From Streptomyces sp. NBC_00414 (GTDB lineage: Bacteria; Actinomycetota; Actinomycetes; Streptomycetales; Streptomycetaceae), in the NCBI RefSeq assembly GCF_036038375.1, contig NZ_CP107935.1, positions 9,052,001-9,116,000 on the forward strand: DNA of 64,000 nucleotides, written 5' to 3'. Below are positions 19,508-28,221 of this stretch, piece after piece. The notes below the pieces were generated by a model. That model had not been told where the DNA came from and did not search any database. It saw only the letters and a list, made by a program, of their open reading frames with translations. Position numbers and translations under genes: made by a program. How positions within the stretch are numbered: position 1 is the stretch's first letter; every line of letters begins with the position of its first letter.

Positions 19508-20335
19508 ATGAGCGACGACCATGTCTACCTGTCCCTCGCCGAGGGACACGAGGACGACACCCGCTGGGCGTACGGCACCGGCTTCGAGGACCCGCTGCAC
19601 GGGGTGGACACCACCGTGCCCGAGGGCGTCGACGCCGCGTCGCTGGCCGCGGACTGCGTGGCCCTCGCCGACGACGCCCTGGTGAGCGCCCAGCGGCTGG
19701 CCGAGTGGACCACCCGCGCCCCCGAGCTGGAGGAGGAGGTCGCACTCGCCAACATCGGCCTCGACCTCCTCGGCCAGGCCCGCCTGCTCTACGCACGCGC
19801 GGGCCAGGCCGACGGCACCGGGCGCGGCGAGGACGCGTACGCCTACTTCCGGGACGCGGACGACTTCAGGAACGTCCGGCTGGCCGAACTGCCGGGCGGG
19901 GACTTCGCGTTCTCGATCGTCCGGCTGCTGGTGCTGTCCAGCTGGCGGCTCGCCCACTTCGAGGGGCTGTCGTCGCATCCCGACCCGGTCCTGGCGGCCG
20001 TCGCGGCGAAGGGCGTCAAGGAGCTGACCTACCACCGGCAGTACGCGGCCGAGTGGGTCGTGCGCCTGGGCGACGGCACGGACGAGTCGCACCGCCGCGC
20101 GCGGAAGGCGATGGAGCAGGTCGCCCCTTACTTCGGTGAGCTGTTCACGGCGTACGACGTACGGGACGAGGTCGTCGCCGTCCTGCGGCAGGTCACCGAC
20201 GCGGCCGGGCTGCCCATGCCGGTGTACCGGCCGCTGCCCGGGGCCGGCCGTACCGGGGAGCACACCGAGCATCTGGCGCCCCTGCTGGCCGAGTTGCAGA
20301 GCGTGGCCCGTGCGCACCCGGAGGCGACATGGTGA
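19508..20335 (+). CDS. paaC: 1,2-phenylacetyl-CoA epoxidase, structural subunit PaaC
   Basis: A 275-residue ferritin-like partner of PaaA without a full iron site. ALADDALVSAQRLAEWTTRAPELEEEVALANIGLDLLGQAR and KELTYHRQYAAEWVVRLGDGT are diagnostic blocks. The ATG at 19508 follows GGAGCAGGGC. The stop overlaps paaD (ATGGTGA). Confidence 0.94.
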   Translation: MSDDHVYLSLAEGHEDDTRWAYGTGFEDPLHGVDTTVPEGVDAASLAADCVALADDALVSAQRLAEWTTRAPELEEEVALANIGLDLLGQARLLYARAGQADGTGRGEDAYAYFRDADDFRNVRLAELPGGDFAFSIVRLLVLSSWRLAHFEGLSSHPDPVLAAVAAKGVKELTYHRQYAAEWVVRLGDGTDESHRRARKAMEQVAPYFGELFTAYDVRDEVVAVLRQVTDAAGLPMPVYRPLPGAGRTGEHTEHLAPLLAELQSVARAHPEATW

Positions 20336-20853
20336 CCGGCGCGACCGTCGAGACGGACCTCCGACGCGCCAGGCGCATCGCCGAGCAGGTGCCGGACCCC
20401 GAACTGCCCATGCTCACGCTGGCCGACCTCGGCGTGCTGCGCGGGGTCGAGACGACCGGGGACGGCACCGTGGTCGCGAGCCTGACACCGACCTACTCGG
20501 GTTGTCCCGCGATGGCCGAGATGCGCGCGGACGTGGCGGCCAGGCTGCGCGGCGCGGGGTACGCGCGCGTGGAGATCCGTACGGTCCTGGACCCGCCGTG
20601 GACCAGCGACTGGATCACTGCGGAGGGCCGGCGCAAGCTCACCGAGCACGGGATCGCGCCGCCGGGAGCGGCACCCCGGTACGCCACCGGTCCGGTGCCT
20701 CTCGTGCTGACTCCCACCCGCCGCACGGTGGCATGTCCGCTCTGCGGTTCGGCGGACACCGAGGAGACCTCCCGTTTCGCCGCCACGTCCTGCAAGGCCC
20801 TGTGGCGCTGCCGCGCCTGCCGCGAGCCGTTCGAGTACGTCAAGGAGATCTGA
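20329..20853 (+). CDS. paaD: Phenylacetate degradation protein PaaD (maturation factor)
   Basis: A 174-residue MIP18/SufT-like protein needed for epoxidase maturation. The N-terminal domain shows VPDPELPMLTLADLGVLRGV and LTPTYSGCPAMAEMR, and the C-terminus has a zinc-ribbon-like set of cysteines (CPLCGS, CRAC). It overlaps paaC by 7 bp and paaE by 1 bp (TGATG). Confidence 0.93.
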   Translation: MVTGATVETDLRRARRIAEQVPDPELPMLTLADLGVLRGVETTGDGTVVASLTPTYSGCPAMAEMRADVAARLRGAGYARVEIRTVLDPPWTSDWITAEGRRKLTEHGIAPPGAAPRYATGPVPLVLTPTRRTVACPLCGSADTEETSRFAATSCKALWRCRACREPFEYVKEI

Positions 20854-22049
20854 TGGAAGGCCTGAGGGAAGAGCCGGCGCGAGGCCTGACGGACGCCCCG
20901 TCCGCCACGGCGGCGGCCCCCGCCCCAGCCGTGGCCCCGGCGCCCGCCGCCTCCGCCGCCGCGCCGGCGGTGCGTCCGCGTGTCCGCCGCCGCCCGGCCT
21001 TCCACTCCCTGCGCGTGGCCGCCGTGCAGCCGCTGTGCGAGGACGCGGCCGCCGTGAGCTTCGAGATCCCGGCGGAGCTGGCGGCGGAGTTCGCCTTCGC
21101 GCCCGGTCAGTCGCTGACGCTGCGGCGCGAGGTCGAGGGACGGGACGAGCGGCGCTCGTACTCGATCTGCTCACCGGCCGGTTCGGCGCCGCGCATCGGT
21201 GTGCGGGTGGTTCCGGGCGGTCTGTTCTCGGCCTGGCTCGTGCGGGAGGTGCGTCCCGGCGACACGGTCGAGGTGATGGCCCCCACCGGCACGTTCACGC
21301 CCGACCTCACCGCGCCCGGCCACCACGTGCTGGTGGCGGCCGGTTCCGGTGTCACGCCGATGCTCTCCATCGCCGAGTCCGCCCTGGCCGCGGACCCGCG
21401 CTCCACGGTCACCCTCTTCTACGGCAACCGGCGCACGGACACGGTGATGTTCGCCGACGAGCTGGCGGATCTGAAGGACCTGTATCCCTCCCGCTTCCAG
21501 CTCGCCCATGTGCTGTCCCGTGAGCCCCGCGAGGCCGAGGCGCTGTCCGGGCGCCTCGACGCGGAGCGGCTCTCGGCGCTGGTCGGCTCGCTGGTCGACG
21601 TGAAGTCGGCGGACCACTGGTGGCTGTGCGGACCGCACGGCATGGTCGTCGACGCCCAGCGGGTCCTGACCGGCCTCGGCGTGCCCGGCGACCGCGTCCA
21701 CCGGGAGCTGTTCTACGCGGACGACGAGCCCGTACGAGAGGTACGTCACGAGGAGGCGGCCGTACAGGGGCCCGTCAGCCAGGTCACCGTCACGCTCGAC
21801 GGCCGCTCCACCACCTCCGCCCTGGTCAGGGACCGGAGTCTGCTCGAAGGCGCCCAGCGGACCCGTCCCGATCTGCCCTTCGCCTGCAAGGGTGGCGTCT
21901 GCGGCACCTGCCGTGCTCTGATCACCGACGGCAAGGCCGACATGCGCCGCAACTTCGCCCTGGAGGACGCCGAGGTCGACGCGGGCTACGTCCTGACCTG
22001 CCAGTCGTACCCGGTCTCCGAGACGCTGACCGTGGACTACGACAGCTGA
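20853..22049 (+). CDS. paaE: 1,2-phenylacetyl-CoA epoxidase, reductase PaaE
   Basis: A 398-residue electron donor to PaaA. It has an FAD domain (RRSYSICSP), an NAD(P) domain (GSGVTPMLSIAES, WWLCGPHGM) and a C-terminal plant-type 2Fe-2S domain (CKGGVCGTCRAL ... CQSYP). An Ala/Pro-rich tail of about 45 residues precedes the FAD domain, longer than usual. Its start overlaps the paaD stop in TGATG. It is the last gene of the unit; paaG/Z/J/K are not present here. Confidence 0.94.
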   Translation: MEGLREEPARGLTDAPSATAAAPAPAVAPAPAASAAAPAVRPRVRRRPAFHSLRVAAVQPLCEDAAAVSFEIPAELAAEFAFAPGQSLTLRREVEGRDERRSYSICSPAGSAPRIGVRVVPGGLFSAWLVREVRPGDTVEVMAPTGTFTPDLTAPGHHVLVAAGSGVTPMLSIAESALAADPRSTVTLFYGNRRTDTVMFADELADLKDLYPSRFQLAHVLSREPREAEALSGRLDAERLSALVGSLVDVKSADHWWLCGPHGMVVDAQRVLTGLGVPGDRVHRELFYADDEPVREVRHEEAAVQGPVSQVTVTLDGRSTTSALVRDRSLLEGAQRTRPDLPFACKGGVCGTCRALITDGKADMRRNFALEDAEVDAGYVLTCQSYPVSETLTVDYDS

Positions 22050-22152
22050 GGCGACGGTCGGCCGGCGGGAGACCGGCCGGCCGACCGGCACGGGCACGGA
22101 TATCACTCATAAGTCGGCCTTATGGGGTCATAGATCCAGCCCGACTACTGAC

Positions 22153-22171
22153 TTAGGATTACCTTAGTTTA
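22153..22171. promoter_or_regulatory. Possible iron box upstream of fprA
   Basis: TTAGGATTACCTTAGTTTA lies 47 bp before the fprA start and matches about 11 of 19 positions of the DmdR/IdeR iron box. The AT-rich block stands out from its surroundings. The match is partial, so the call is tentative. Confidence 0.4.
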
Positions 22172-22217
22172 GGCTCCCGGTGAGTACTTCTGATCACCGC
22201 TCGAAGGGAACCTGATC

Positions 22218-23582
22218 ATGCCTCGCCCCCTGCGGGTAGCCATAGTCGGAGCCGGCCCCGCCGGGATCTACGCCGCCGACGCGCTGTTGAAGTCCGCAGT
22301 GGCCGTCGAGCCCGGTGTCTCCATCGACCTCTTCGAGCGGATGCCGGCCCCCTTCGGCCTGATCCGCTACGGCGTCGCCCCCGACCATCCGCGCATCAAG
22401 GGCATCATCACCGCCCTGCACCAGGTGCTCGACAAGCCGCAGGTCCGCCTCTTCGGCAACGTCGACTACCCGGGCGACGTCAACCTCGACGACCTGCGCG
22501 CCTTCTACGACGCGGTGATCTTCTCCACCGGGGCGACGGCCGACCGGCACCTCGACATACCCGGCATCGGGCTCGAAGGCTCGTACGGCGCGGCGGACTT
22601 CGTGTCCTGGTACGACGGGCACCCGGACGTGCCGCGGACCTGGCCGCTGGAGGCCGAGAAGGTCGCCGTCCTCGGCGTCGGCAACGTGGCGCTCGACGTG
22701 GCCCGCATCCTCGCCAAGACCGCGGAGGAACTGCTGCCGACCGAGATCCCGCCGAACGTCCACGAAGGGCTCAAGGCCAACAAGGCCCTGGAGGTCCACG
22801 TCTTCGGCCGCCGCGGCCCGGCGCAGGCGAAGTTCAGCCCGCTGGAGCTGCGGGAGCTGGACCACTCGCCGAACATCGAGGTCATCGTCGACCCCGAGGA
22901 CATCGACTACGACGACGGCTCGATCGCGACCCGGCGTGGCAACAAGCAGGCCGACATGGTCGCGAAGACCCTGGAGAACTGGGCGATCCGCGACGTCGGC
23001 GAGCGGCGGCACAAGCTGTTCCTGCACTTCTTCGAGTCGCCGACCGAGATCCTCGGCGAGGACGGCAAGGTCGTCGGCCTGCGCACCGAGCGCACCGCCC
23101 TCGACGGCACCGGCAACGTCAAGGGCACCGGCGAGTTCAAGGACTGGGACCTCGGCGCGGTCTACCGCGCGGTGGGCTACCTTTCCGACAAGCTCCCCAA
23201 GCTGCCCTGGGACGTCGACTCCGGCACGGTCCCGGACAAGGCCGGCCGGGTGATCCAGGAGACCGGCGAGCACCTGACGTCGACGTACGTCACCGGCTGG
23301 ATCCGGCGCGGTCCGGTGGGCCTCATCGGTCACACCAAGGGCGACGCCAACGAGACGGTCGCCAGCCTGCTCGCCGACCACGAGGGCGGCCGTCTGCAGA
23401 CGCCCGCCTCACCGGACCCCGAGTCGGTGGACGCGTTCCTCACCGACCGGAACGTCCGCTTCACCACGTGGGAGGGCTGGTACCGCCTTGACGCCGCCGA
23501 GAAGGCGCTAGGGGAGCCCCAGGGGCGCGAGCGGGTGAAGCTCGTGGAGCGCGAGGACATGCTCGACGCCAGCGGAGCGTAG
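22218..23582 (+). CDS. fprA: FprA-family ferredoxin/ferredoxin-NADP reductase
   Basis: A 454-residue adrenodoxin-reductase-like flavoprotein. FAD motif VAIVGAGPAGIYAADALL is at the N-terminus, RMPAPFGLIRYGVAPDHPRIK is the family signature, VLGVGNVALDVARIL is the NADP-binding loop, and GWIRRGPVGLIGHTKGDANETV is near the end. It reduces ferredoxins that feed P450s and similar enzymes. The ATG follows GAAGGGAACCTGATC. A possible iron box lies upstream and a strong terminator follows. A second family member lies at 48081-49445. Confidence 0.93.
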   Translation: MPRPLRVAIVGAGPAGIYAADALLKSAVAVEPGVSIDLFERMPAPFGLIRYGVAPDHPRIKGIITALHQVLDKPQVRLFGNVDYPGDVNLDDLRAFYDAVIFSTGATADRHLDIPGIGLEGSYGAADFVSWYDGHPDVPRTWPLEAEKVAVLGVGNVALDVARILAKTAEELLPTEIPPNVHEGLKANKALEVHVFGRRGPAQAKFSPLELRELDHSPNIEVIVDPEDIDYDDGSIATRRGNKQADMVAKTLENWAIRDVGERRHKLFLHFFESPTEILGEDGKVVGLRTERTALDGTGNVKGTGEFKDWDLGAVYRAVGYLSDKLPKLPWDVDSGTVPDKAGRVIQETGEHLTSTYVTGWIRRGPVGLIGHTKGDANETVASLLADHEGGRLQTPASPDPESVDAFLTDRNVRFTTWEGWYRLDAAEKALGEPQGRERVKLVEREDMLDASGA

Positions 23583-23612
23583 GCGCGGACCTGGGCGTAG
23601 AACTTACGCGTC

Positions 23613-23657
23613 AACGGGAGTGGCCCCAGCTGTGACAGCTGGGGCCACTCCCGTTTT
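23613..23657 (+). terminator. Rho-independent terminator of fprA
   Basis: A perfect 20-bp stem (AACGGGAGTGGCCCCAGCTG) with a TGA loop ends in GTTTT. It is one of the best-formed terminators in the window. Confidence 0.92.
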
Positions 23658-23692
23658 CCGTCCACTCCTCCGTTCGTCCGGCTTGCATTGTG

Positions 23693-23738
23693 AAACCGAT
23701 CGGTTTACCTTTTCAGGGAAGGGAAACCGATCGGTTTC
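23693..23738. promoter_or_regulatory. Two TetR operators upstream of SDR gene
   Basis: The palindrome AAACCGATCGGTTT occurs at 23693-23706 and again at 23724-23737, centres 31 bp apart (three turns). It is the class of site used by TetR proteins, and the same palindrome recurs in front of the TetR gene at 24544. Confidence 0.8.
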
Positions 23739-23770
23739 CACATCGTGTGTGCTGAGGTTCGGAGAGAGTC

Positions 23771-24472
23771 ATGACCGCAATCGAGGGTTCCGTCGTCCTG
23801 GTCACCGGTGGCGGCAGGGGAATCGGCAAGGCGTTGGTGGACGGGCTCTTCGAGCGGGGAGCGAAGAAGGTGTACGCCACCGCCCGCGACCCGCGGACCG
23901 TCAAGGACACCCGGGCCGTGCCGCTGGCCCTGGAGGTCACCGACCCCGCGTCCGTCGCGGCCGCCGCCGAGCAGGCCGGCGACATCACCGTCCTGATCAA
24001 CAACGCGGGTGTCTCCATGCACACCTCGTTCCTGGACTCGCCGGTCGAGGACGTGCGCAAGGACTTCGAGACGAACTTCTACGGGCCGCTGCTCACCGCC
24101 CGGGCGTTCGTTCCCGTGATCGAGCGCAACGGCGGCGGGCACATCCTGAACGTCCACTCCGTGCTGTCGTGGATCGGCCTGGCCGGCTCGTACAGCGCGT
24201 CCAAGGCGGCGCTCTGGTCCCAGACCAACTCCCTGCGGCTCGACCTCGCCCCGCGCGGGATCAGCGTCACCGGGCTGCACGTCGGGTACGTCGACACCGA
24301 CATGACCGCGGCGATCGACGCACCCAAGTCGTCGCCCGTGGACGTGGCGTCCCAGGCACTCGACGGTATCGAGAGCGGAGCCTTCGAAGTCCTCGCCGAC
24401 GACCTGACCCGCCAGGTCAAGTCCGGACTCTCGGCGGACCTTTCGGTCCTGTACCCGCAGCTGGTCGCCTGA
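23771..24472 (+). CDS. Short-chain dehydrogenase/reductase
   Basis: A 233-residue classical SDR: TGGGRGIGKAL is the cofactor loop, NNAGV the structural motif, and Ser (VHSVLSW), Tyr and Lys (SYSASKAAL) form the catalytic set. The ATG follows GGAGAGAGTC. It sits between two operator copies and the TetR gene, so it is probably the main target of that repressor. Substrate unknown. Confidence 0.9.
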   Translation: MTAIEGSVVLVTGGGRGIGKALVDGLFERGAKKVYATARDPRTVKDTRAVPLALEVTDPASVAAAAEQAGDITVLINNAGVSMHTSFLDSPVEDVRKDFETNFYGPLLTARAFVPVIERNGGGHILNVHSVLSWIGLAGSYSASKAALWSQTNSLRLDLAPRGISVTGLHVGYVDTDMTAAIDAPKSSPVDVASQALDGIESGAFEVLADDLTRQVKSGLSADLSVLYPQLVA

Positions 24473-24498
24473 CCGGCGTGCTGACCGGCACCCGGTAG

Positions 24499-24511
24499 AC
24501 CGATCGGTTTC
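24499..24511. promoter_or_regulatory. TetR operator upstream of its own gene
   Basis: ACCGATCGGTTTC repeats the core palindrome found twice before the SDR gene. It lies 33 bp before the TetR start, consistent with autoregulation. Confidence 0.7.
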
Positions 24512-24543
24512 AACGGATCGCGCGACGGAGGTAGCCTCGGGCC

Positions 24544-25116
24544 ATGGCGACCACCACGGACAAGGCATCCACGAGGGACCGGCTGCTGGACGCGGCCACG
24601 GAGCTCTTCTACCGCGACGGCGTCTCCCTCGGCGTCGAGGCGCTGTGCCGGGCCGCCGGGGTGTCCAAGCGCTCCATGTACCAGCTCTTCGCGAGCAAGG
24701 ACGAGGTGCTTGCGGCGAGCCTGGAGCGGCGGGCGCCGGAGTACGGGCGAAGGCTCCACCTCGGCCCCGAGGACCCCCGGTCGCCCCGGGAGAAGATCCT
24801 GTACGTCTTCGAGCAGTTGGAACAGGCGTCGACGGAGGACGGCTACCGGGGATGCCCCTACCTGTCGGCCCTGGTGGAACTCAAGGATCCCGAGCACCCG
24901 GCGAGCGTCGTCGCCCTGCGCGTCAAGGGCACGCTGATCGAGGCCTTCCGCGTGGAGGCCGAGCGCGGCGGCGCCCGCGACCCGCTGCTCCTGGCCCGCC
25001 AGCTCACCCTGGTCTTCGACGGAGCGAGCGCCCGAGCCGGCGCGAAGGCGGAAACCCTGGCAGGCCTGACCACGACAACAGCCACAGCGCTACTGGACGC
25101 ATCGGGCATGAAGTAG
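24544..25116 (+). CDS. TetR-family regulator of the SDR locus
   Basis: A 190-residue TetR repressor with a clear HTH (RDRLLDAATELFYRDGVSLGVEALCRAAGVSKRSMYQLFASKDEVL). The C-terminal region (CPYLSALVELKDPEHPA) resembles the group of regulators that control adjacent oxidoreductases. It is 71 bp after the SDR and shares its operator sequence. Confidence 0.9.
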   Translation: MATTTDKASTRDRLLDAATELFYRDGVSLGVEALCRAAGVSKRSMYQLFASKDEVLAASLERRAPEYGRRLHLGPEDPRSPREKILYVFEQLEQASTEDGYRGCPYLSALVELKDPEHPASVVALRVKGTLIEAFRVEAERGGARDPLLLARQLTLVFDGASARAGAKAETLAGLTTTTATALLDASGMK

Positions 25117-25117
25117 C

Positions 25118-25190
25118 GCCCCCGAAGGGGCGCGGAGAACGGCACGCCCACCCCTTGCTCTTAGGGGTGCGGGGAACTGCGCACCCCGCA
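25118..25190. repeat. Streptomyces-type intergenic element (GCGGGGAACTGCGC)
   Basis: GTGCGGGGAACTGCGCAC at 25167-25184 is flanked by short inverted repeats. The same core, reversed, appears at 48057-48090 and 50230-50272. It lies between convergent genes and may act in termination. Confidence 0.55.
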
Positions 25191-25216
25191 CCCACCACCC
25201 AAGCCAATACCCCACC

Positions 25217-25927
25217 TCAGACCGGCGGAGCCACCCGCTCGGACGCCCGAAGCCATTCATAGGCCGCCTCGGCCGTGAACTCCCCCTGTCCGCCCCGCAG
25301 CAGCAACCCCGCCGCGGCGAACGCGGGATCATCGGCCTGCGCCAAGACATAGGGCACGGCGATGCACCGCATACCCGCCGCCCGCGCCGCAACCACACCA
25401 GGCACGGCATCCTCAAGCACCACACAACGCCCCGGCGCAGCCCCCAGCCGCCGAGCAGCCTCCAGGAAGACGTCGGGCGCGGGCTTGCCGCGGGCGACCT
25501 CCTCCGCGGACACGACGACCCGCAGACGCTCACCCAGCCCCGTACCCGCCAGAATCGCCTCGATGGCCGACCGTGACGACCCCGAGGCCACCGCCATCGG
25601 AACCCCGGCACCGGCCAACAGCTCCACGAACCTGCGCATCTGCGGGTAGACCCGCGTCGACGCACGGGCCAGCTCCAGGTACCGCCGGTTCTTGTCGGCG
25701 AGAAGCTCGTCGGCCGAGGCGTCGAGACCGTACCGCTCCTTCCAGAGCGCGATCGTCTCCTGCGTGCTGATGCCGACGTACCGCTCGTGGTCGGCCCAGG
25801 TGAAGTCCGTGATGCCCTGCCCGGCGAGCGTCTGGCGTCCCGCCTCGAAGTAGTTGGGCTCGCTGTCCACGAGCGTCCCGTCGAGATCGAAGATGACCGA
25901 GGCCGAGATGCCGCCGAGATTGCTCAT
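25217..25927 (-). CDS. HAD-superfamily phosphatase (beta-phosphoglucomutase-like)
   Basis: A 236-residue HAD hydrolase: motif I FDLDGTLVDSE with both aspartates, motif II VASGSS, lysine in GKPAPDVF, and motif IV VVLEDAVPGV. The cap domain is the helical type seen in small sugar-phosphate phosphatases and phosphoglucomutases. It lies 20 bp after the Lrp gene and is probably co-transcribed with it. Confidence 0.9.
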   Translation of the reverse strand: MSNLGGISASVIFDLDGTLVDSEPNYFEAGRQTLAGQGITDFTWADHERYVGISTQETIALWKERYGLDASADELLADKNRRYLELARASTRVYPQMRRFVELLAGAGVPMAVASGSSRSAIEAILAGTGLGERLRVVVSAEEVARGKPAPDVFLEAARRLGAAPGRCVVLEDAVPGVVAARAAGMRCIAVPYVLAQADDPAFAAAGLLLRGGQGEFTAEAAYEWLRASERVAPPV

Positions 25928-25947
25928 GGGGTCCAGGATGCCAATGA

Positions 25948-26424
25948 TCAGCCCCGGGCGGCACGGCCGATCGACTCCACCAGCGGCAGCACCCGCTGCG
26001 GCACCCGCTCGCGCAGCGCCACCTCCGTCCGCGTACGAACGACCCCCGGCAGACTGATCAGCGCCTGGATCACATCCTCAAGGTGCCCGTTGTCGCGCGC
26101 CACGACCCGCGTCAGCAGATCCCCGCCACCGGTGATTGAGAACGCCTCGATGATCTCCGGCACGGCGGCCAGCGCGTCCCCCACGTCGTCGAGGTGCCCT
26201 TGGGTGACCTCGATGTGCACGAACGCGAGCACCGGGTGGCCCAGGGCGGCGGGGGACAGGGAGGGGGCCGCCCCGGTGATCACCCCGTCCCGTTCCAGCC
26301 GGTCGAGCCTCGCCTGCAGCGTGCCGCGGGCGACACCGAGGACGCGCGCGTACTCCCGCACGCTGGTGCGCGGCTGTTCCAGCAGCAGCCGGAGGATACG
26401 GGTGTCGAGTTCGTCCACGGCCAT
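25948..26424 (-). CDS. Lrp/AsnC-family transcriptional regulator
   Basis: A 158-residue feast/famine regulator. The HTH covers DELDTRILRLLLEQPRTSVREYARVLGVARGTLQARLDRLERDGVI, and the RAM effector domain follows (HIEVTQ, ITGGGDLLTRVVARD). The ATG at 26424 lies after GGGAGACC. It is divergent from the FUSC gene, and three GCCATTG half-sites lie between them. Confidence 0.92.
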   Translation of the reverse strand: MAVDELDTRILRLLLEQPRTSVREYARVLGVARGTLQARLDRLERDGVITGAAPSLSPAALGHPVLAFVHIEVTQGHLDDVGDALAAVPEIIEAFSITGGGDLLTRVVARDNGHLEDVIQALISLPGVVRTRTEVALRERVPQRVLPLVESIGRAARG

Positions 26425-26471
26425 GGTCCGTTGGTCTCCCTGCTGTCTGGGCTGATCGTTCTCGACTGTAC

Positions 26472-26537
26472 CAATGGCCCAGTGGATCGGACGCCTGTTG
26501 AGCCATTGCCCGTCTCCTGCATAACGTGGGGCCATTG
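26472..26537. promoter_or_regulatory. Three evenly spaced GCCATTG sites, Lrp/FUSC intergenic
   Basis: CAATGGC at 26472-26478, GCCATTG at 26502-26508 and GCCATTG at 26531-26537 have centres about 29-30 bp apart, which places them on one face of the helix. The arrangement fits cooperative binding by the divergent Lrp protein. Confidence 0.5.
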
Positions 26538-26668
26538 ATGGCGTCGTGAAGCGCCGGACGGCAAGGAAGCCGCACCGGACCGCGGCGCCTTTCCCATGCC
26601 TGCGAGCCCTGCCCACGAGGTCAAGCGCTCAGGGCGGGGCGACGCGAAGTGGGGGCGGGCTGCCGACG

Positions 26669-28162
26669 GTGAAGAAGATGTTCATGGCTCCGGATCCGGG
26701 GCTGCTACGGCTGCGGGTCTCGCTGCGGGCGGTGCTCGGCATCGGTCTCGCGGTGGCCCTGTCGGAGCTGGCCGGGCTCTCGCTGCCCGCCTCGATCACC
26801 GGGGGTCTCACCGCGCTCCTCGCGCTGTTCACGGTCGGCGACGCGACGGTGCGCGGCCAGGCGGTCACCACGGCCCTGCTGCCCGCCGTCGGCTTCCCCG
26901 TCCTGGCCCTCGCGGCCGTGCTGCACGCGGTGCCGACGCTGCGCGACGCGATGTGGCTCGTGGTGATCTTCTGCGGGGTGTACGCCCGCCGGTGGGGACC
27001 CCGCGGCCACGCGCTCGGCATCTTCGCGTTCATGACCTTCTTCATCACCCAGTTCCTGCACGCCGTCCCGGCCCAGCTTCCGCAGCTGTACGCCGCGATG
27101 GCCCTGTCGCTGGCAGCGGCCTCGGCGGTGCGGTTCGGCGCGTGGTGCATCGAACGGCGTACTCCGTCACCGGTCGCGCCCGCTGCGGCGGTCGGCCGCG
27201 GCCTTTCCCGGCCGACCACCCGCCAGGCCTTCCAGGCGACGGCGGCCTGCGCGTTCGCCGTCGCCGCGGGCCAGGTGCTCTCCCACGAGCGCTGGTACTG
27301 GGCCGTCGGCACCGCATGGTGGATCTTCGTCAACACGTCCTCGCGCGGCGAGACCCTCGTGCGCGGTTTCCGAAGGGTCCTGGGGACCGTCATCGGTATC
27401 GCGGTCGGTCTGGTGATCGCGGTTCCGCTGGACGGAGCCGCCGCTCCGACCGTGGGACTCGTCGCGGTCTGTGTGTTCGGCATCTTCTACGCGGCCGCGG
27501 TGTCGTACACGTGGATGATGCTGGCGGTGACGGTGATGGCGGGCCTGCTGTACGGGCTGCTGGGGGTGCTCGATCCGGCTCTGCTCGCTCTGCGGGTGAT
27601 GGAGACGGGGGCGGGGGCGCTCGGCGCCGCGCTCGCCGTGCTGGCGGTGCTGCCCGTGACCACGCACGCCACCACCGACGCGTGGGTCCAGCGGGCCCTG
27701 CACTGCGTCCACGCCTGCACGTCGGAGGCCGCCGCCCGGCTGGCCGGCTCCGTGACCGCGGACCCGGCCAGGTATGTCGCCGAACTGGAACTGCTGCTGG
27801 GCCGGGTACGGCTCTCGCTGGCCCCGCTGGTGCACCCGCTCAGCCCGCTGCGGGCCCGCAGGGCGCGGGCCCGTCAGGTGATCGAGCTGCTGGACCAGTG
27901 CGCCCGGGAGGTGCGCGGCCTGGCATCGGTCGCCGCGGATCCCGACGCCTCCCACGACGCGAGGCTCGCTGCCGCCTGCTGGCGGGTCGAGGCAGCGGTG
28001 GAGTCACTGACCGCACGCGACGCGACGCGCGGCGAGATCGACGAACACCTCGCGGTGCCGCATCCTTCCGGCGGTGAACCGGCCCTGACCCATCTGCACG
28101 GCCTCGAAAGGGCGCTGCAAGCACTGGCCGTACCGTTGCGCGGCCCCGTCGCCCTCGCCTGA
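26669..28162 (+). CDS. FUSC-family membrane protein
   Basis: About 497 residues with two blocks of hydrophobic helices, an N-terminal half of five to six segments (AVLGIGLAVALSELAGLSL ...) and a C-terminal half containing WYWAVGTAWWIFVNTSSRGETLVRGFRRVLGTVIG, the fusaric-acid-resistance-type motif. The last ~150 residues are cytoplasmic and helical. Such proteins export aromatic acids. The start is uncertain: GTG 26669 is given, with ATG 26678/26684 and GTG 26546 as alternatives. It is divergent from the Lrp regulator, which may control it. Confidence 0.8.
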   Translation: MKKMFMAPDPGLLRLRVSLRAVLGIGLAVALSELAGLSLPASITGGLTALLALFTVGDATVRGQAVTTALLPAVGFPVLALAAVLHAVPTLRDAMWLVVIFCGVYARRWGPRGHALGIFAFMTFFITQFLHAVPAQLPQLYAAMALSLAAASAVRFGAWCIERRTPSPVAPAAAVGRGLSRPTTRQAFQATAACAFAVAAGQVLSHERWYWAVGTAWWIFVNTSSRGETLVRGFRRVLGTVIGIAVGLVIAVPLDGAAAPTVGLVAVCVFGIFYAAAVSYTWMMLAVTVMAGLLYGLLGVLDPALLALRVMETGAGALGAALAVLAVLPVTTHATTDAWVQRALHCVHACTSEAAARLAGSVTADPARYVAELELLLGRVRLSLAPLVHPLSPLRARRARARQVIELLDQCAREVRGLASVAADPDASHDARLAAACWRVEAAVESLTARDATRGEIDEHLAVPHPSGGEPALTHLHGLERALQALAVPLRGPVALA

Positions 28163-28181
28163 CGGCATGCGACGCTCACGA

Positions 28182-28213
28182 GGGGCGCCGGCATGTGTTC
28201 CATGCCGGCCCCC
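28182..28213. terminator. Hairpin between convergent FUSC and sugar dehydrogenase genes
   Basis: GCCGGCATG, a TGTTC loop, then CATGCCGGC form a perfect stem that extends through G/C runs with a one-base bulge. Confidence 0.75.
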
Positions 28214-28221
28214 GTCGTCGG

